Assembly (NCBI GenBank): GCA_020718315.1
Contig: DYSK01000030.1
Location: 1 to 18,668 of the forward strand
DNA: 18,668 nt
Direction of reading: 5' to 3'
Source: Draconibacterium orientale
GTDB taxonomy: Bacteria; Bacteroidota; Bacteroidia; Bacteroidales; UBA12170
Both the position numbers and the translations under genes were made by a program. Positions 14,333 to 18,668 of the stretch are shown here, one piece after another. Each line of letters starts with the position of its first letter. Positions within the stretch are counted from its first letter, which is position 1. The notes beneath the pieces are model-generated. The model was given only the letters and a program-made list of their open reading frames with translations, had not been told where the DNA came from and made no database searches.

Positions 14333-14575
14333 TCACAAATTTTTCTTCCAAGATTCCTCCCAATTAACAAAAATATTGTAACTAATATTCAATATGTTAG
14401 AAACTGTCTTCAGGCTGCTTTCATACTCTATTTCCTGAAATTTAACATGCATGCATATAGTTTGCTCTGGATAATCTTCATTTTGATTGTTAATATATGT
14501 TAAGAATTCAAATAAATTTATATATTTGACCACTAAAAATAAACCTAAAACAGCGAAAACGATATTTTTTATCAA
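14333..14575 (-). CDS. Doubtful small membrane-anchored protein
   Basis: An 80-residue frame with a TTG start; no in-frame ATG exists upstream before a stop. The first 25 or so residues are hydrophobic (IVFAVLGLFLVVKYINLFEF), and the rest is polar and acidic, which would fit a single-helix anchored protein. I recognise no family. The amino-acid composition is less random than most non-coding frames here, but the lack of an ATG, low codon bias and isolated position make it weak. It could be a degraded gene or chance. Confidence 0.3.
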   Translation of the reverse strand: MIKNIVFAVLGLFLVVKYINLFEFLTYINNQNEDYPEQTICMHVKFQEIEYESSLKTVSNILNISYNIFVNWEESWKKNL

Positions 14576-14599
14576 TGAGCACGGCTTTGTTTTGGTCGG

Positions 14600-14607
14600 T
14601 AGATTTG
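14600..14607 (+). promoter_or_regulatory. Possible -7 promoter element of the susC-like gene
   Basis: TAGATTTG is an exact TAnnTTTG match, 43 bases before the ATG at 14651. No TTTG is present at the ideal -33 distance. The predicted transcription start is near 14613, leaving a leader of about 37 bases that is AT-rich just before the start codon. Confidence 0.45.
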
Positions 14608-14650
14608 AAAACCGGGGATTTTTTAATTATTAACCAATATTCAATTAATT

Positions 14651-17600
14651 ATGAGGAAATTTATTCTAATGCTCGCTTTGTTTGGCATTTTTGGCTTTCA
14701 AAGTGTTTTTGCACAAACTACCGTCACAGGAACGGTTAAAAGTGCAGACGATGGAGGTTCACTTCCGGGTGTATCTGTAGTGATTGAAGGCACCAGTTTA
14801 GGTACAACAACAGACATGAATGGAAATTATACCCTTTCCGTGCCTGCTGGTTCCAAATCAATCGTTTTTTCTTTTATTGGAATGGAAAAGCAAACAATTG
14901 CTTTTACAGGACAAACTACTATCAATGTAACCTTAACTAGTACTGCACAGGCGCTGCAGGAATATGTAGTCATGGGTTATGTTACGCGTGGAAAAAATGA
15001 AATTACGGGCTCTACAGTGCAAGTAAAAGGGGAAAGCATCAGTAGTGTACCGGTGGTAAGTGTTGACCAAGCTCTTCAAGGGAAAGTTGCCGGATTAACA
15101 GTTAATTCCACTTCAGGTACACCAGGTTCTATGCAAGACATCCGAATTAGAGGAGTTGGTTCTATTACAGCAGGCAACGAGCCTCTTTTTGTAATTGACG
15201 GAGTACCTGTAATCAACAGTAACCTATCAGGATCTACCGCAAGAAGTTCACTTAGTACGCTAGCATCATTGAACAGCAATGACATTGAAAGCATTACAGT
15301 ATTAAAAGATGCTTCTGCAACATCTGCTTTTGGAGCCAGAGGATCAAACGGAGTAATCGTTATTACAACCAAATCAGGAAAAGCAGGAAAAACTACATTC
15401 AATGTTTCTTCTAGTTACGGTTTTCAAAACGACGCTGTTGTTGGAAACGTACCACTCACTGGAATTCAAAAACAAGAACTTTATTTAGAAGCTCTTTACA
15501 ATACTTTAGGAGCTGCCAATGGATTTACCGAAGCAGGCGCATTTGCTTGGTTGCAAGCAAATCCTGCAAACGACAGAGGTAAATTATTAACATGGGATGG
15601 TACAGAATACAACTGGCCAGAATTGGTGCAAAACAAAAATGCCATTGTTAAGAATATGAATATTTCTGCTACAGGTGGTACTGATGATTCTTATTTCTAT
15701 GCATCCCTTAGCTACAATAAAACTGAAGCTACTGTTAATTTTAGTGATTTTGAGAGAATTACTGGAGCTCTAAATTATAATAAGAAATTAACTGATAATG
15801 TAAAATTCTCGACAAATTTGAACGTCTCGAATACATTTCAAAATGGATTCTTAGAAGGATCCGGCTATTTTGGTAGCCCCAATCTTACTAGATATTTCAT
15901 GACTCCATGGCTAAACCCATACAATGCAGATGGTACGTATAATTTAACTTATACAATGACTTCTCTTCATAATACTTTATTCACCATGGAGAATAATATT
16001 GCTGCAAACGACTTAACCAGAGCAATTGTTAACTCCAATTTAGAATGGGAGATTATCAAAAATCTAAAATTCAAAACGCTTGTTAGCTTAGATTATAATC
16101 TCGCCAATTACAAACAATATTTACGTCCTGAAAATGGTGATGGTAAATCAGTTAACGGTTCTGCTTCCAATTCTATTATTAGAAACTTCAACCAAGTTTT
16201 TCAAAACTCTCTGGACTATAGCCTAACCTATGCCGATAAGCATAATTTTGCTTTAAAAGCGCTGATGGAATACCAAAAGAACAAATACAATTATTTGTAT
16301 GGTTATGGCACTAATTTCCCAGCCTTAGGATTAACGAACATAGCGAATGCACCCACCAATCAGGCTGCAACATCATCGTTTAGTGACTGGACAAATATTT
16401 CTTACTTAGGAATGGTGAACTATAACTATGACGGAAAATATATTGCCGATTTTACCTTTAGAAGAGAGGGTTCTTCTCGATTCGCTCCCGATTTAAGATA
16501 TGGTAATTTCTGGTCTGTTGGAGCTGCTTGGAATCTACACAAAGAAAGTTTTATCAGCGATATCAATCAGATAAATGAATTAAGAGTAAGAGGTTCTTAC
16601 GGGCTTTCCGGTAGCAACGCTATCGATATCAACTCTTACCAGGCTTTATTGGCTTATGATGCAGATTATGCAGCTAATGGAGCTATCTACCCAAGTCAAT
16701 TTGGTAATTCAAATTTAACTTGGGAGAAAAACAAAAACTACGACTTAGGTATAGATTTTAAAGTTTTCAATAAATTAAGCGGAGCCGTTGCTTATTTTAA
16801 CAAAAACACTTACGATTTGTTGCAGAGTGTTCCTCTTTCTTTAACTACCGGTCACACTAGTCTTGTTCAAAACATTGGTTCTGTTGTTAACAAAGGAATT
16901 GAAGTTGAACTGAATTACGACATTTTCTATTCCAAAGACTTCAATTGGTCTGTTTCAGGTAACTTTGCAACCTTAAATAATGAAGTGACCGAATTGGCTT
17001 TAGACGGAACAGGAAATCCAATAAATATTGAAACAACAACCAATATTGTAAAAGTGGGCGAACCTATCAGAGCTTGGAATATGCAAAAATGGGCTGGTGT
17101 TGATCCTGCTACCGGAATGCCACAATGGTATATCAATGGAGTGGATGGTGATGTAACAAGCACTTACACTTTGGCTCAAAAAGCTTTGCAAGGCGGAAGC
17201 CCAATTCCTACCTATACTGGTGGTCTGTCAACACATCTTGATTACAAAGGAATTTTTATCGATGCAAGTGTTTATTTTGCCGGCGGAAATAAAATTTATG
17301 AAAGTTGGGTTAATTATACACAAAACTCTGGATGGAACTCCATTTCAACATACAACGGTGTAACTCAACTTTTAGACAGATGGCAACAACCGGGCGATAT
17401 TACCGACGTTCCTAAAGTTGTTTGGAACTCTACGGGAGATAACGCTTCTGCCACATCATCACGTTTCTTGTATGATGGAGACTATGTAAGACTAAAAGAT
17501 TTAGTTCTTGGATATAAAGTACCTCAAAAATATTTAAAATTAACTGGACTTGACGGACTTACTCTAACACTTAGAGGCACCAATTTATTTACTTGGGTCA

Positions 17601-17707
17601 AAGATGATAGATTAAAATACGATCCGGAAACAAGAGCTGATGGTTACACACAACTTATCACTCCTCCAGTTAAATCAGTTGTATTTGGTTTAAATTTAAA
17701 TTTCTAA
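14651..17707 (+). CDS. SusC/RagA-type TonB-dependent outer-membrane transporter
   Basis: A 1018-residue outer-membrane transporter that imports nutrients bound by its SusD partner, powered by TonB. The signal peptide is residues 1-21 (FQSVFA then Q). A carboxypeptidase-D-like regulatory domain spans about 24-105 (TGTVKSADDGGSLPGVSVVIEG, then TDMNGNYTL). A TonB-box-like EYVVMGYV follows near 109-116. The plug domain is about 120-245, with VDQALQGKVAGLTV, IRIRGVGSI, PLFVIDGVPV and the SusC signature around VLKDASATSAFGARGSNGVIVITTK. The rest is the beta-barrel, ending in Phe (VVFGLNLNF) as expected for BAM-assembled proteins. ATG at 14651. The susD-like gene begins 4 bases after the stop. No N-terminal anti-sigma-interacting secretin/TonB extension is present, so sigma/anti-sigma control through this protein is not expected. 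Confidence 0.96.
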   Translation: MRKFILMLALFGIFGFQSVFAQTTVTGTVKSADDGGSLPGVSVVIEGTSLGTTTDMNGNYTLSVPAGSKSIVFSFIGMEKQTIAFTGQTTINVTLTSTAQALQEYVVMGYVTRGKNEITGSTVQVKGESISSVPVVSVDQALQGKVAGLTVNSTSGTPGSMQDIRIRGVGSITAGNEPLFVIDGVPVINSNLSGSTARSSLSTLASLNSNDIESITVLKDASATSAFGARGSNGVIVITTKSGKAGKTTFNVSSSYGFQNDAVVGNVPLTGIQKQELYLEALYNTLGAANGFTEAGAFAWLQANPANDRGKLLTWDGTEYNWPELVQNKNAIVKNMNISATGGTDDSYFYASLSYNKTEATVNFSDFERITGALNYNKKLTDNVKFSTNLNVSNTFQNGFLEGSGYFGSPNLTRYFMTPWLNPYNADGTYNLTYTMTSLHNTLFTMENNIAANDLTRAIVNSNLEWEIIKNLKFKTLVSLDYNLANYKQYLRPENGDGKSVNGSASNSIIRNFNQVFQNSLDYSLTYADKHNFALKALMEYQKNKYNYLYGYGTNFPALGLTNIANAPTNQAATSSFSDWTNISYLGMVNYNYDGKYIADFTFRREGSSRFAPDLRYGNFWSVGAAWNLHKESFISDINQINELRVRGSYGLSGSNAIDINSYQALLAYDADYAANGAIYPSQFGNSNLTWEKNKNYDLGIDFKVFNKLSGAVAYFNKNTYDLLQSVPLSLTTGHTSLVQNIGSVVNKGIEVELNYDIFYSKDFNWSVSGNFATLNNEVTELALDGTGNPINIETTTNIVKVGEPIRAWNMQKWAGVDPATGMPQWYINGVDGDVTSTYTLAQKALQGGSPIPTYTGGLSTHLDYKGIFIDASVYFAGGNKIYESWVNYTQNSGWNSISTYNGVTQLLDRWQQPGDITDVPKVVWNSTGDNASATSSRFLYDGDYVRLKDLVLGYKVPQKYLKLTGLDGLTLTLRGTNLFTWVKDDRLKYDPETRADGYTQLITPPVKSVVFGLNLNF

Positions 17708-17711
17708 GAAA

Positions 17712-18668
17712 ATGAAAAATATAAAATATTTATTTATAGCCGCTGTGCTCCTTGTAAGCATCCAGTCATGCAATAAAGAAGCACTTGACCCAACACTTGC
17801 TCAGGCCAAAGCTGTCGAAACAAGTATCGAAAAGGTGACCGACTTATCGGGAATCCTTAATGGGGCCTTTAATAGAATGACAAGTTATTTCTATTATGGC
17901 AGAGATTTTGTAATTATTAACGAAATTCGTTCAGACAATGCATTTTCCACTGCTGTATCCGGGCGTTTTCCTTCCGTCACAAAAATGGAAATGTTACCAA
18001 CTGACACATATGCAAGAGACACTTGGACTCAAATCTATGCTGTTATTGCTTCCGCAAACATTTTGATTGGTCAAGACTTAACAAAAGTTACAGGTGACGA
18101 AACCCTGAAAAAACATATTGTTGGACAAGCTTATGCACTTAGAGCTTTAGCGCATTTCGATTTGCTAAAACTTTACGGACAACAACATGTTACAGGTGGA
18201 AATAATGCAGGTATTCCTTATGTTTTCGAATACAAAGGTGATAACCTTTATCCGGCTAAAAATACAGTTGATGAAGTACATGGGTTTATCAACGCCGACT
18301 TGAATACAGCTTTAACTCTTTTATCTACTACCTTAGATACAAGAAAAGATTTTGTAACTACGCAAGCTGTAAATGCACTTAAATCTAGAGTTGCTATTTA
18401 TTTTAAAGATTGGACAGGTGCTAAAACTGCTTGCGAAACTGTAATCAACTCTGCCAAATTTTCTATTGCCACTGCGGCAGCTTATCCCGGCATTTGGATA
18501 ACAAAACAACCTGTCAATTCCATCTTTGAACTAGCATACTCAGCAACCGACAATCAAGGAATCAACGGTTTGTATCAAATTTACAATGCGTCGGCTTATG
18601 GCGATATCGAGGCTCTTCAGAATTTGAAAGATGCCTTTGATCCCGCCGATGTTAGAGCTAGTACTACA
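17712..18668 (+). CDS. SusD/RagB-family surface lipoprotein (partial)
   Basis: Nutrient-binding lid of the SusC-type transporter; 319 codons are present and the frame is open at the window end (full-length relatives have about 450-600). The N-terminus is a lipoprotein signal, with the lipobox SIQSC placing the lipidated Cys at residue 20. The next residues, NKEA, are acidic/polar and fit surface export of lipoproteins in this phylum. The tetratricopeptide-like core carries the typical AYALRALAHFDLLKLYGQ helix (about residues 142-159), followed by AGIPYVFEY (175-183) and by TVDEVHGFINADLNTAL (193-209). It starts 4 bases after the susC-like stop, so the two are translated from one message. The ligand is not predictable; peptides or glycans are both possible. 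Confidence 0.95.
   Translation, partial: MKNIKYLFIAAVLLVSIQSCNKEALDPTLAQAKAVETSIEKVTDLSGILNGAFNRMTSYFYYGRDFVIINEIRSDNAFSTAVSGRFPSVTKMEMLPTDTYARDTWTQIYAVIASANILIGQDLTKVTGDETLKKHIVGQAYALRALAHFDLLKLYGQQHVTGGNNAGIPYVFEYKGDNLYPAKNTVDEVHGFINADLNTALTLLSTTLDTRKDFVTTQAVNALKSRVAIYFKDWTGAKTACETVINSAKFSIATAAAYPGIWITKQPVNSIFELAYSATDNQGINGLYQIYNASAYGDIEALQNLKDAFDPADVRASTT

Larger units (their letters stand above)
14289..14650. other. 362-base gap between prmA and the susC-like gene
   Basis: AT-rich spacer. It contains one doubtful minus-strand reading frame (14333-14575) and, near its right end, the TAGATTTG promoter element of the susC-like gene. I found no tRNA, no convincing terminator hairpin after prmA, no repeat and no sigma or anti-sigma gene in it. 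Confidence 0.6.

Noticed and set aside
1..18668. tRNA, rRNA, CRISPR, insertion sequences, integrase or attachment sites
   Set aside because: No cloverleaf-like element, repeat-spacer array, transposase motif or long terminal repeat was seen on reading both strands by eye; a covariance-model scan would be the decisive check.

Overview
The window looks like chromosomal DNA of an AT-rich Bacteroidota, most likely a Bacteroidales/Marinilabiliales-type bacterium. The evidence is a SusC/SusD pair, a secreted protease ending in a type IX secretion (T9SS) sorting domain, the BT_3928-family and DUF1599 proteins near tpiA, and several TAnnTTTG promoter elements typical of the phylum. No rRNA, tRNA, CRISPR array, insertion sequence or phage gene was seen.

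Region 1 (1-5357, minus strand) is a tightly packed Mrp-type cation/proton antiporter operon. In transcription order it holds mrpE, mrpF, mrpG, a small MrpA-C-terminal-like (DUF4040/MbhD-like) subunit, an MbhE-MrpB fusion, mrpC, and a very long open frame that leaves the window. I read this last frame codon by codon. It has no stop from 2882 down to base 1 (at least 960 residues) and contains two consecutive NuoL/M/N-MrpD-type antiporter cores. The gene order copies the membrane module of archaeal membrane-bound hydrogenases rather than the classical Bacillus mrpA-G order. A near-consensus Bacteroidota promoter (TTTG, 19 bp, TAGCTTTG) lies upstream of mrpE.

Region 2 (5358-6323) is a 249-base divergent intergenic region with two TTGAA/TTCAA dyads, followed by a Crp/Fnr-family regulator on the plus strand. 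Its N-terminus has the CX2CX5C spacing of E. coli FNR, so an oxygen- or redox-sensing Fe-S regulator facing the antiporter operon is a reasonable hypothesis.

Region 3 (6329-7974, minus strand) holds cdaA (membrane diadenylate cyclase) and folP (dihydropteroate synthase), two bases apart. Region 4 (8013-13274, plus strand) is a compact run: a duplicated-DUF1599 protein, a secreted papain-family protease, a BT_3928/DoxX-like membrane protein, a lone OppB/DppB-type ABC permease, and tpiA, which ends in a clear hairpin terminator. DUF1599, BT_3928 and tpiA near folP/cdaA are a recurrent Bacteroidota neighbourhood. The protease and the permease look like additions to it.

Region 5 (13452-18668) has prmA (ribosomal L11 methyltransferase), a 362-base gap with at most one doubtful small minus-strand ORF, then a SusC-type TonB-dependent transporter and the start of its SusD-type lipoprotein, which runs off the end. 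No regulator or degradative enzyme accompanies this pair within the window, so its substrate cannot be named.

The best candidate for something unusual is the antiporter operon with its double-core fused subunit and the adjacent FNR-like regulator. The rest is mostly recognisable housekeeping and nutrient-uptake content.
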